Part shown: positions 46,584-61,036 of the stretch, in pieces
How the letters are laid out: every line of letters starts with the position of its first letter
How positions within the stretch are numbered: the stretch's first letter is position 1
Assembly (NCBI GenBank): GCA_964019415.1
Contig: OZ025876.1
Coordinates: 2,360,502 to 2,424,501, forward strand
Length of the DNA: 64,000 nucleotides
Origin: Ianthella basta
Lineage: Eukaryota; Porifera; Demospongiae; Verongiida; Ianthellidae
Direction: 5' to 3'
Made by a program: the position numbers and the translations under genes
Notes under the pieces: generated by a model
What the model was told of the DNA's origin: nothing
The model's input: the letters and a program-made list of their open reading frames with translations, nothing else
Databases searched by the model: none

Positions 46584-49500
46584 TCAATTGACATTCTTGG
46601 AAGTATTAGAGGCACTAATCAGAGCCTGTACAACTTCACTGTAACCAGCCTGCAGGGCTTGATCCAAGGCTGTCCTCCCAACCTGAAGTGTGCCAAGGAG
46701 ACGCGTACGTACAAATACCATCTAATCCTACCATATCCCTACAGAACCCTATAACTCTAAAAAGTTGTTTGTACATGCCCAACAACGTAAATGCATGAAG
46801 GAGCACAAGAGGAATACCTGAATACTTGCATGTTTCTGGATAAAGTAAAGGCATGTGCTAGTAGACTCCACTGCAAATTCCTCACTCTATCCTGGTACAT
46901 TAGTATAATCTGGTATTCAAGCTACCCCACTGGTCATTATCTGGAATCCTCTGCTTGTCGGTACATTCATTCAATTTGGGAGTTTTAACAGTAAACAATC
47001 TAATGCCATTAATTCCAACTCCTATCTGATGTTGTAATGAAATAATTATCAATATCAGGTTTCTGGGAAGAAGACTATTTGTCAAGGTGGTACTTCTGCT
47101 GAAAATTATAACAGAAACAGAAGAACATGTTCCTATTCCATGTACAGTTACGAGCTTCGTGTGCAGCAGAAACAGTGTGTACCGGACCTGACACTGCTCT
47201 GGGTACAAACAACTGCACAAAGCTATATAAAATTGCTAATGAAAGCAACCTCCTGTGTGGCAAGAAACGTACATTGTCTCGGTGGGACACATTGCACCTT
47301 CCTGATTCCAGCAGTATCTTCACAGTAGGCAGGTCACCAGCCTTGGCTGCTATATGTAGTGGACTCGCTCCATTCTACCACAAGAACATAAAAAAATGCA
47401 CATAATATATTTGCATTATTGCTAGCGGAGACTGACTCACCTACTGTCTAGTATATTGCAAAAGGACAATGTCATGTATACCTAAGCAATTACTATACAT
47501 AAATATGTACTGCAGTGTGCACATAGCAACATATGCACAACAGCAGCAATAGTATAATTATACAGTAAGATACACTGTAGTACTATATAGAATATCGCTT
47601 ATGCTTACAATGTTTCTGTCATTCACACTGACTCCTCGTTCATTCACAAGGTAGCGTGCCACAACCCTCTGCTCGTGTCGAGCAGCAAAGTGGAGTATGC
47701 TGTCTCCAAACTACATAAAGAAGTGGTATACACAAACTTACATTTACCCATGCAGTATGCAGGAAGATCTATATACAGCGAAACCTGTGTAAGACAACCA
47801 CTTGTGAGCCAGTTCTAATTGACCTGTATATAGAGGTGGCTGCTCTACAGAGGTAGTTTGCAATGTCATTTTGGGGCCAGGGAGGCTAGCTGTTTTACAG
47901 AGGAGGCTGCCTAACACAGTGACCACCTTAGACAGGTTTTGCTGCATACTATTTCTCATGCAAACATGGGCACACACATGTACAAACACAACAATTTCAA
48001 GGGATGTGAAATGTACATACGTCATGCACCTGTACATATGTATGTACATACAGTATATACATACACACAAAGACTTGTACACACAAATGCAACACATACA
48101 TTTGAATATCCCTAGCAGGAAAGCCACTGCATGACTCTTTCACTTGGAAGGCGGGCCTTCCTGCTATGACACTATACTGTCCGTTTGCACACACAGGCAC
48201 ACACAGTGTACACATACGTACGTACAAGTGTTTGTTCTTCAGTACTGCAGTGGCATTCTTCAATCAGAAACTTTACCAGCTCCAAGTGTCCATTCTGCAC
48301 TGCACAGTGAACTGCACTAACTCCTTGCTGCAGGTGGGTAGGCAGTTTATGGACAGGACAATAGTACAATCAGAAGCATGGAATGTGTGACACTCCGGTA
48401 CACCTAAGTCTAATAACATGCGAGGTACAACCATTTCTATCCATACATAACCAACAATACAAGAGAATGTGAATGAATGTGCCAGAATAAGTGTGGCTTG
48501 ATATGTAACAAGCAGGTGAAACAGCAATGCAAAAGAAGCACTAACATTGTCTTTAAGATGTGGGTCACATTTTCCCTCCCTGAATAGGAGCTGAGCAATT
48601 TCAAGGAAGCCATTCACTGATGCCAGAAGTAGTGCAGTTATACCATCCTGAAGCAACACACAAAATAATTGGCATAGGTAGGGATCATTGCATTTGTTTA
48701 CTCACGCAGGAAGGCTACACACTGAAGGCTTGAAACATGCCAAGTTTTACTTACATCATAGTGACGGATTATATGGAGCTTAATGTTGTAGAGGCTCATT
48801 GTTTTGTTCAATATGGGCAATTAGACTGTGAGCATTGACAGTTATGTACGCAGCTGACGAAGGCCTACATGACGGTAACCTCCTGCAATCAGATGCATGT
48901 TGATTGGTTCTGCTCACAATTTATTTGCCTATGCTGTATATAGAGCCTATGCTAATATTAGAGAGGCAATACACATGTAAAGTGATATACTCTATAATTA
49001 TACATTACGTGTATGGGTCCAAAATGTACTCTTGGGTTCTTACTAAGACTGCTTACACTAAACTGTTGCACTAAGAATTGTGCAACACCTAAATATGTAT
49101 GCATACTAGCTGCAATGACTACCTACGGCATGCCCTTAGTTTGCATGCCCCCATATTCTCATTCCCAAAGGTAGTCCCTCTGCGACACTCTATATATGGC
49201 ATAGCATGATGTCCCTGTACCCAGCACACCACCAAACTGTACGTTTAGTGGGAGTTCGGCAGCATGCTGCATCTGAGTAACTTAGGTGGCAAACAGTTGC
49301 CGGACGCGGGAAGGGGAGGCCAACGAGTTTTCACCAATAACTCAATAGCTGCCTCCTCCTCAGTTGTAGGCTGCCAGTGAACATGTGCATTTCAGAACAC
49401 CTTATGGCTTGGTGCCGTGGTACTGTAAAAGTTTAGCAGCCAACTATTCACATGCAGGCTCCAGAGAAAAACTGAGACAACTGTTCTGCCCACTTTATAT

Positions 49501-52500
49501 ATATATTATCGAGAAACTCGTTAGCATCTCCTCTCCTCGGCCGTAAGCAGCCAGAGAATGCCAAAATTACCTAAAAGTCTACGGCGTCGTAGTGCTGGTC
49601 ACGTTTAATCACCATCTATTCCTGAGCACCTGAGTAAAAACCGAGACAAACAATCTGCATATTCTTCATATATTGTAGAGGTATTCTTTCACAGCTCCAT
49701 CCTCGATCAGCCATAGGCTGCTGGAGAATGCCAAACCTTTGGGACACCCTATGGCACGGTGCCGTAGTGCTGGGCTAGTTTGGCAGCCATCTGTTCCCAG
49801 GTGCCTGACAAGAATTGGGACAGCGGTTCTGTCTATTCTTTATACATTGTAGAGGTACTCTTTTGCTGCTCACTCAAAGGTTGTGCCCAACTTCTCTATA
49901 TATAACTAGCTGAATACCCGCCCTTTGGGTGGGTTCCCAGCATATCGTCTGAAATTCAAGCGTTGAGAACTTTCTATTCAATTGGGAGCATTCCATAGAC
50001 TCGCTCCGTAAAACTCCGTGTGCACAGAATTTACTTATGTTAATCCATTTTGTCTAAAGGAGTCCAGCGGCGAAGGCACTAACCACCTTAGGTTACCCCC
50101 CATATTGCTGTGATATACTATACAAGTTTGGTGGAAAATTGAAGGAAAAGTTTCTGGACAACGAGGCACAATCTTTTCCCTATCTCTTTAGATATGCCGG
50201 TGACCGTAAGAGTGGCAAGAACTCAGACGGAGTGACTATAAATCAAAATTTGGCTCAACCATAATTATTACTCTCGCTACACCTCTTGATATTCCTACAA
50301 TATTTCATGATCATTCGTCCAAAACTGAAGGATGGAGGAATTAGGTAATTTAACAAAGCTTTGTGTGTTACGTTTATTAAGATGCACAGATTGTCTACAT
50401 ACAAACCATATATACTGAATGTACCACACAAACACAACATTACTAACTTGAGTGCGAAGGTTGACGTCCATCTGCTTGTTGCTCAGCAACAGCTGAACAA
50501 ACTCCTTCTGTGCACGGAAGGTTGCATTGTGGAGTACAGCATGACCCATCTAGAGGGGAAGCAGCAGATTGCATTGCTATTCCTGTAGCATGTCATGGAA
50601 ATTACACGACCACAATGTACCGTATTACACTAAATTGTATGACACATAGCAGTGCGCCTACGTTGCAGTAACACACACTTCTTTACTAATCTCCACCTTG
50701 ATAGAATTATAGTTTAGACCAAGATCCAAGGTGTCTACCAGATACAGAAACCATGAGAAACCAATTATTATAGATGCCTGTGTGCAAAGCACAAGGGCTT
50801 CTATATCAGTTTCCAAGCTGTTCTAAATCCAGAAACAGATGGTTTTCCCCATCTGAGGGGTTTAGACTAAGATAGCAACCCACGTGAATATGGGAAAGAA
50901 CATGCACTGGGCGGTTCTACCTAGAAATGACAACAGCAAGATAGCTGAGTAGTAAATGGCAGTGTAAACAACCCTGCGTAGCCTAGCTGCTGAAAAGTAC
51001 AGTGTGCAACGTAACCTCGCTCCAAGCTTGTTGCGGCTACAGTGCTGAAACTCTGCCTTAATGTACTAGGAGCTACCAGAGGTGGTATGAGGTGAATCAG
51101 AGGTGGTATAAGCCATTTAGAACAATTCCATTAGACCAAATTGATTACAGCAATCTGTTGCACCAGAGTATAAATATTGCTATTAATTTTTTGCTCTGCT
51201 TGTACAGTATGGACACACAGTGATACTGCTATGCCCTATGATATAAGTAGGTTCCAGAAAAGAGAAGAGATGTATTGATAGTGCAGTGTCTTCAGAAACA
51301 CACCCATCCTATATTCCAGTAAAAGGTTTAGAACAAGGAGGCTGGAGTAATGTTGATCAGCATTAAATGGAAATGACTGCATTTGCTGACGTTCAAATAT
51401 TTCGAACCATCACTGCATCTGGCAGTATTGTAGACTAAATTGTGAAACACACTGAGGTGTTGCCAGATGTAGGGATTGCTCAATATGTGTGCAATCTGCC
51501 ATTACAAACAATCGGAGATGACTGTGCGATCAGCAGTTTACAGCTACCACAACTCGTGATCATTGAAGTTCATTATACCATTAACTGAATCAGACAAAAA
51601 CTTTGTCACAAATACAATACACTTGAATGGATCGTTTTTCCAAGTGAAAATTAGAGATGATATACTTTTAGAGCAGATAGAGTATATCAGACCTCTTCAA
51701 AACCGGAGATTGACAATCCTTTCAGTAAACATTCATTCCATGGACTGGTCACTCAACAAGTGTACATTGTGCTAAGATGTACATTCAGAGCTTCTGACCT
51801 TGGTCTTGGCATTCATGTTACAGTTGCACTCCTGCACTAGCACCCTGGTAGCTTCAAGATGTTCTTCCTGGACAGCGGCCATGAGAGGAGTTTGACCATC
51901 CTGTGCATATTATGCAAATGAGAAGACAAACAGTAGCGCTTTGTGCACGTCTGTCAAAGACAACTGCATGATACGTAGCAAATGCCAATGGATACGCAAG
52001 TAGATGAAATTAGTACTACGATGCAAAGAGAGATGAAGAAGTGTCAGCTGTGGATCAGTAAAGTTATTCATTGCAATCCGTAGTGCACAGTGGACTTTGT
52101 GCCCAACTGCCAGCCATATTCATGCATCAGTACACATTCAAGATTACAGGACACTAGAATCAATTAGTGGTATAATTATAGTCATAATGAGCATAATTAT
52201 AATTACTGCAACCCCACAATGGGCTACATACTAAAGAATCGGTCTAAGTGCTTGAAAAAACCTACACATGTTTGGCTGGTTAGCTCACACGATCAGCCGC
52301 ATTTGGATCTGCATGAAGTTCCTGGACCAACACCCTGATTGTATCCACTTTTCCACGTAAGGCAGCATGGTGGAGGGCAGTCAGGCCAAACTGCAAGAAA
52401 GTGGACAACACGCACAAGGCTTATATAATGCATTAACTAAATGTCCTCATGTCAGTACATTCTAGCAATAGCAGTGTGCACAGGAACACTCTTTACTGTC

Positions 52501-55500
52501 ATTGGCTTTCAACTGCAATGAATTCAAGCTTAAACAGTCAAAAAGCTGCTGGAAATGTGTCACAGTATGATGTATGAATATACTCAAGTAATAGTGAGTG
52601 TTTACATAGTAACAGGAAAACAATTGCATGATGTTTTGACCATGACAGTGTTATGTTTGCCAACCTGGATGAAGAGCAGGATGAAGAGCAGGAAGTGAAA
52701 CAGAACTTACAGCAAGCAAAGTGCATTTTGGTCAATATAGCTACAGTATATTACGACTGATTTGTCTGGCTGACAGACTGAAGGCGGTAGCAAACTAGAA
52801 TTGCATTAAAATTAATAGGAAGGGCAGTGTGCATTGCTCAAGGAATCAGTAATTACGAAGCTTGGGTCATGCTGTGCAAATGAAGTCATTCGAAATGGTG
52901 GAAGCAAGTCAGCCAGCTACAGCTTGAAACTCTGATGGACAACTTCTATGAATAGCATGAGGCAGCATGCAGGGAGAAATCACTATATGTTGAGTAGATG
53001 TGTGGTGACTCTGACAATGGAACAGCTCCCAGCTCATGAGGTGCTAGTGTGACTCTTGCAATCGAGGTGTCCTGAATTGAATGCTAATGATGAGCATTGA
53101 TAATACAGGGGTGCAGCTAGTCTCGCATAGCCAGACCGCCATTTTGGTCACGCGTGACTCTGCCCTCCCTAAAGACGTCTTTTAGGAGGGCGGAGTCGCA
53201 CGTGACCAAAATGGTGGTCTGGCTATGCGAGACTAGGGTGCAGCAGTGAGGTATACCTTGGTCCAGCAGGGCCAATAAATTTTTTGCTAGCTTCGCTCGC
53301 AATACATTCTTATTGAAACACTTGTGTCGGTTTTAGCATTCTATTATTATTCAACACATTTTTGTTACAAAAATTACTTATGTGCTTAAATAATTATACA
53401 TAATACACACAATGACGTTCCAATATCCATAAATGTGAGCGGATTTGAGAAAAGGGACCACTTCACGCTATGTATAAAGTGTCACTACGGGTGAAAACAC
53501 GCAAATGAGTCGTGTTTCCAGTAAAGTCGGATTGCTGCATCATACGTACCTGTGGTATAGTCCCAACATCTTGGCCAAGTTTGAAACCCCTAGTCCTTTC
53601 CAGTGCTTCAAACCAAGAAGACTAGTTACGCCGTCGCCATGTTTACAGATACAAAAACGGGAGGGTTTGCACCAAGCATATTTTCGTACTTTGAGCGAGC
53701 ATAACTCGGGAACGGGAGCAGCTATTGAAGTGCAACAAAGTGCAACAGAGAGCCCATCAACTGTGCTGTGACTCTGTACCACTAACTTAAAATTGACCTT
53801 TAGCGCGAAGTGGTCCCTTTTCTCAAATCCGCTCACAAATATCAATGAAACAATGAACAGTCCAGTAATGATGTTTTGGCACTCATTGTTTGTAGTGATG
53901 ACGTCACTGCTTTGAGCTGCTATAATATTATTATTATGGCTAGGCATTTCATTGTGCAATAGAACAAAAATGGTTACTTGAAGGCAGTCTGCCTGGCATG
54001 TTGAGCAGCGGTACTCAAGTTTAAGAGAACAATCTTTCTAATTGACAACTCTTACCCATTGGGCTTAGATTAGTAGCAATTGTCAGTTAAAGAATCTTTG
54101 GATTAAACATAACCATTTGTCCACTAATTGTGAGTTTTGTTTATATTTAGTAAATTTTTCCTTGGCTGAGAAAGTATTGGTCCGGTGGCCATCGGCCTGC
54201 CAGACCTTGTACTAAGCCTATGTGATACATACGTACATACAAATTCATGGTGACTGAAGCATCAGCATTGCTTGCTATGCTTTCAGCTTGGTAAACATGG
54301 CATCACATGAATAGACACACCTAATGAATAGACAAGGAAGCACTTCAAGTCATGTGTGTAGTAAAAGGTTCATTTGCACTTGGTATGACACAATTTTGCC
54401 ATTTGTTTAGCCCAAGCATCGCCCCTACAACATACATTTGTACAAATGAACCCATGTCTACAATGGCATCAGCTTGGGATGAAATGATGGGCCCTGAGAG
54501 CCTCGAGTACAAGCCATGGCTCAACATAAAAATGCAGATTGTTTGAGAACTTCCTCAAACCTGAGGTGTCAGCTGAGGCTATACAGCAATGCAGAGTACG
54601 TATTGCTGCTGTTGAATTTCAGTGAACAATGTGGAATTCATGTTATGTATACATATAAATGTTTACGGGAAACAGTTTGATAGCTCAGAAGAATGTGAGA
54701 ATGTTGTGCATTGTGAAAACCCTCATCTTGCATGAAGAGCACCTTTGTGGATGCTATTGACTAGCAATGTAGAGTGCAGACCATGTGCTCACTGAATCTC
54801 TGCAATCAACTGGACAGTGGAACTCTGAGACCAAGGCCCTTATGACTTCCACCCTGCCTGAATTGGCAGCATAGTGCAGGGGAACACGACTATGCTGGAA
54901 GAACAGACACATTACTCTAATAAATGCCATCACAATGCATATTAACTATACATGATAGGATCCATAGTGCTATATACACTAATGTACCAGTTATGATGTT
55001 TACTGTAGGGTGCAAGTAGCAGGATATTTACCAAAAATTAAGCAGGACATAATGACTGGGTGAGGCTCTGACTTACAGCAGCAATGACAGTTGGATCAGC
55101 ATGGTAGTCTTTCAGAAACAGTCGTAATGAGCCCATATGTCCATCCTCAGCAGCATGATGTAAGGGAGTCTTCTCCTCCTGTATATACCACACAGCAACC
55201 AGCAGTGACTATCGGATATATGTATTTGTTATATGATTATAGTGCATAGCTATAGTCATCAGGGGACTAATCACAGTCTACTGATCACTGTCTGTTTCCA
55301 GCACTGTTGCATATTTAAGGGTATTTACTGGGTATGTGCAGATTGCATACTTACTGCATCTTTCACATCTATGTTGGTGTTGAAGTTAGCCATCAGGAAG
55401 GAGGCCACATCTGTTCTTCCTTTAATCACAGCGTGATGGAGGGCAGTTAACCCAAGCTAGAGTGCAACAGAAGTAAGTGGAATGGCTGATCCTTAATTAA

Positions 55501-58500
55501 ATGCTAGCAAGTGCAAAAGTGGGCCTTACTGCAACTTACAATATCAGGCTCATCAGGGTCAACTTTGAAGTGGTATACAAGCAGCTTCAGGCACTCTCTG
55601 CTATTCTCGTCAGCAGCTCTGTGAAACAATGTCTTTCCAAGCTGTAACACAGGTAAAGTAGTTTGAGTTATCGTACAAACACTGTGGGTTAGTACATACA
55701 CATACATGCAACAATGCACATGTTTATTTGTCAGACAATTACAGTGAATTAAAGTGCAGACATGACCAATGCTTACAGGACCCTTGGCCTTCAGTGGCAC
55801 ATTGAACTCATCCACCAGCACTTTGATGACATCAGGACAGTCTCCACATACAGCCAGAGACAATGCATTCAAGCCATCCTATGCACGGAAGGGTGCCAGG
55901 GGCGCATGTGCAATTATATATATATGTATGTAACTATGTATATGTACATGTACATGAAGAGTGAGGAAATGAACTCATAACAAGTTGATGACTCATTAGC
56001 ACAACATATCCAGTGCAAAAATATGAATGTCAACTCTAATTTCATTACGAAATATCTGCTAATGCATACTCTAATCATGATGATTTTGCATTCTTGCTAC
56101 TATCCTCCATTAGATGGGCTCTAATATTTGTCATGTCTACCTATAGTGGACAATATCAAGTCCTGTCAATCATCTTGCCACTGATGTACAGTAACACTGT
56201 GATCCAAGAAGCATATGTGCGAAAATTTCGTGCAGGAGGTCAGTGTTCTCCCCAGAAAATAATTAAGAAGGGTACACTTGGCCAATAGTCATTAGTGGAT
56301 GGTTGGGTGTGGGAATGGGTGCACCTTCCCATGCAAAGTGCAGTAGCTGAATACAGGGAGAGCCTTGGGACACAGTGTGTATGTATGCAAATGCCATTGC
56401 CCACACCACATGACTAGTGGCATGTGCCTTTCAAGGAGGGTACAGTGCCATGTTTACAGCCTCAAGAAGGGTTCTTCACCCTTCAAAAACAGCCTAGTGA
56501 GAACACTGCAGGAGGTGTCCAAGTACATTGCCGAAAACTGCTACAGTGCTACTGTCCTCCTTGTTGCCAGGTTCTTGCTGACAGTGGAATTCACTGCCGA
56601 CTGGAGCTCAGCTGTCTTTGTATCTGTAGTAGCCTCACACTACTTGGTCAATTTACATGCAGTCATTTCAGTGAGGAATTCATGAGTAGCAGTACTAGTC
56701 CCACAAGTTATCAACTTGGCAGTCATTTCATGCACGCTGGCTTACCCTTTTTGTTGCATTCACATCACAGCCATACTTGTCAATGAGCTCCCTCACTACT
56801 TCAGGATGGCCATACCTAGCAGCAGCCATTACACCTGTCCAGCCACGCTGTGGTGGATGTACAGAATATCAAGAGGATGTGAGTTATAATGGAGGTGTGT
56901 ACAACACGGCAAAGACTAAAGAACAACATGTGCAAGGGGGTATTACAATGGGACATTACATAAAACAATGCTATAACAGAGAGTTGAATACAGTTAACAA
57001 TACACACACCTCAGTTGCTGTGTGTTGGTTTACATTGTGCCTTGTCACCAGCTCCTGCACTACCCCCAGTTTTCCATGGGTACATGCAAGCAGGAAGCAG
57101 TCCAGGTCATCCTATGGACAGCATTATGGAAACAGCGAGTCAAGAGTGAAGCAACTATACAGGCAGGTACACAGCTAAACCTATATCAGTAGTGCTGCTG
57201 ATGCATAGTGCAATTAATAGTGGCCACATCTCAGCTTCATTATAGGAAGCTTTAAGCTAAATGCATAACATGTAGACATAGTCATGTCAACAATGAATGT
57301 CCTTGCCCCTTTATCCTTTAAAAATATATATGTGTCAGCAAATAGCTGTACCAGGTCTCTCAGACTTGGATCAAATCCATGTTCTTCAATGAGGAATCTC
57401 AGAATCTTTGGGTACCCTTCTCTGGCTGCCTTGTGTAGGCAGGTATGAGCCCGGTTGTCAAAATCGAACTTTCTGTCGCCAAACTTGGGCAGGAGGTACT
57501 TCACTACCTCAAAATGACCTCCACAAACAGCTAGGTGCAGTGCATTCAGCAGATCCTACATGGCAGGATGAAAGAATATGGTGTTTTGCTCATTATCCAC
57601 AATGACATCTTTATGGCAGTACACGCAAACGTAGACTAAAGGACATACAGGTTTTGTGGCCAACACATCTGCATTGAGCTTCTCCACAAGTTCCCTAACG
57701 ATGTGGAGGTGGCCACTGCGCGCTGCAATGTGGACAGGTGTCCAACCAGTCTGTAGAAAGAGTGTATCATACAGTTATCTTGAGGCACAAAACCTAAACG
57801 AATCGTGTAGCTGGCATCTTCTATGTTGCAAGAAGGGGTCTGGTTAACAGCCAATACCAGTAATTGTTTTGTTCTGAGCCAAAAGAACTTGGTGGCTCAT
57901 TAATAACATACATGCAGTTGCCTTGAAATAATATAACTCATATTGTGTCACGTGTTCTAACCAGAACAGTGATAAGACAGTTCAATCTCTACTGAATGGG
58001 CAACTGCATATTAAAGAGCCACAGCATTCCCGTGGCTAATGAAACTATTATTGGCTGTTGATGAATCCCTTCTTGCCATGTTGATGACATGCTATAATGA
58101 AATGAAATGGGCTGTCCATGTGAGTGGAGGAGCTCCAGGTGTGACAGAGAAAATTTGCCAATAGCTAGTATTAAGCCTGGGATCTACATATGCTCTAATG
58201 TGGCACCAAGCCAACCTGACCTGGCGGTAACAATTTACTCTCTCTTGCCCTATGTAGGGCAGTTGGAACAATGGCATGGTTCAACTAAAGTTTACATTAT
58301 TACTTCAAGCCACTCGTACATACTTCACTCCTTCCGTCCACACTGGAGCCACAGCCATACGTTCCAGCCAGGAGTCTCAGAATGGGCAGATGGCCATTTG
58401 CAGCTGCATACCAAAGTGCACTCTTCCCTTTCTAGATGGACAACACACAGGACAACACAAGACAAATAAACTATTAGTCTTGGTGAAATAGAACGAACAA

Positions 58501-60994
58501 TGTCATGCACAGTAAGAAGTAAATCCTAACGAAGCTCAAAAATGCTACAAATGCATGTGTTTGGATGATGTACCGTGCATAGACTTGCCTTGTCCTTGTC
58601 CTTGGCAGAACAGTGGTATCTGTCAATGAGTAGCTCCAGGAGCTCTCTGTATCCATGCTGACAGGCAAGCAGGACTGCTGTGGCACCCGACTGTTTGTGC
58701 ATGCATGTCACAAGAAAAATGCTGACAATAGCAGGAATGTATACCGAGTATATATGTATATGTGGCAGATGCATTTAGAAACGGTGAATTATTCTGGAAA
58801 CAAAATTCCTCACAGGGAGTCAGCAAAAATTGCCATTATATTTTGGTTTGTAACTCAGAAGCGATTAGTCCAATCACACTGAAACATAGCCACTTTTTGC
58901 TTTATACAATGTATTCTTGCTGTCATCATTTGAACTTTACAGATCCGTCGTTTGCCTAGTTACAGATGCAAGTTCTATCGTGGTCGAGTACGGCAAAGTG
59001 AGTATGTTCCAACAGCAGCAATGCCTATTCTGGCAGCACTTATGAGGGATGAAATGTGTAGAAAAGCCTCACTGGCACAAGCAAGGCTGTTATTCATACT
59101 GATAGTGTGGCATACTTACATAGGAGATCGAACAGCAGCTGTGCCGAAAGCAGTGTCCTGTTGGGGGAAGACTACCCGAGTCCTAGATACAACAGATGGC
59201 TGTAGACTGTGGCAGATGGTGTGCACAAAGGATAAAGACTTACAAGAGCATTGGCAGGCACCATCTGTCACTAACTGCCAGCCATTCATATAGAAAAAGA
59301 TGATCTTGTAATTCACTGGAAAGTTAGATCTAGATGTAAACTTGCAGAAATGTAATAAAAATGAAATTTGCCAAGATACACCTAATTCATCATTTCTAAG
59401 TGCACCTGCCACTTATGCATATACTGACCAATGGTTGTATGAAGATACCTGACGGTGTGACTGCATAACTGTGTACAAATGCTAGCATCGATATCACATA
59501 ATTATATGCTGTGAAGATTTACCGGAAGTGTAAACTTGATGCCCAATGGCAGTTTATCTGCCAGGTCCTGTACAATGTCTGTGTGTCCTCCTAGCACTGC
59601 CAACTTCATGGAATTCCACCCATTCTGCAATAGTATATAATAGACATAGCAATTGGACAAGGTGTCATAGCTTGCACACATCTACAGTGTTATTGCTACT
59701 AGCCGTGAAGGCTTATCTAAATACACAGTAGGAGCAATTGGCTTACGTTCTTTTGTTCATTGGGATCCAAGCCATACTGAGTCACCAAGTCACTAGCAAG
59801 GGAGCGGTGGCCATAGCGACATGCAAGGTGAAGGGCACTCCAGCCACCACCTTCCTGTACATGTTACACAACAAGTTAATGTTTAGTTACATTTCTATCC
59901 TCATCATTCTTAACTCACACGGTTACATCTAAGAGAACTAAATACTAATGCTGCACAAACCTTTCACCTAGCCTTTGTCCCTCACACAAACTAAAATATT
60001 TGGTGCTTATGCATGCAATCATAAAATCATATACACTATTACTGTATATGCTTGACTTTTTGCGGGGTTAAATGCAGCAGATCATAAGTATTTGTGATTT
60101 CGTGTTAATATTGCTGTGCAGCTACAGCCTCAGCGTGCCTCAGTGGCCATAGCGACATGTAAGGTGAAGGGCACTCCAGCCACCACCTTCCTGTACATGT
60201 TAAACAACAACAACTCAAAGTTTAGTTATATTTCTATCTTCTCACTCTTAACTCACACCGTTACATCTACGAGAACTAATGCATAATGCTAATGTTGCAC
60301 AAGCTGTTCACCTAGCCTTTGTCCCTCACACAAACTAACAGTATTTGGTGCTTACAATCATAACATAATGTACACACAAATACCGTATACGCTTGACCTT
60401 TGAAGATTAAACTGTAGCAGATTATGAGTATTCGTGATTTTCGTGTTCATATTGTGGTTGCAGCTAGGGTCTGACTCTGGCTAGCTAGTACCTGGTCTAA
60501 ATTTTCGCTGGACAAAACTTTGGCGGACGGCTGCTAATACGCCAAAATTGCGAAAGTTTAACCCTGTGAAAGTAAAGCATACATGGCAACTCTTTGTTCA
60601 CTGTGCCTTCCACACTCACCCCTGTCTGCATGTCCTTCTGCCTTGGGTTGCAGTGGTACGTCTGTACCAGATGGTGGAATAGCTCAGCATGGCCATACTG
60701 TGCTGCCAGCAGCAGGCAGTTGGATTTTCCACCCTGTACAAGAATATAGCAGAACAAATTGCAAGCACATAGCAGAAGAGTTTCCAGTATTAAACTGCAT
60801 GGAAGTGAAGCACGAGTTACTTCACCCGACCATGCAGGCTCAATGCATTTGCCATGCAAAACTAATCCAAGTAGCTATTGCGAACTATGCATCATGTACT
60901 CTAACTGAATGTCCCCATGGTCCATGGGCTGTGCATTGCCACAAATTAATTGTTCAAACTCCAGCAGTGATATCACCTCCACATACTAACACAT

Positions 60995-61036
<42 letters not shown>

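Noticed and set aside
49330-49880. Considered as a CRISPR-like or satellite array
   Set aside because: Only three diverged units with no constant repeat-spacer pattern, in a eukaryotic intron.
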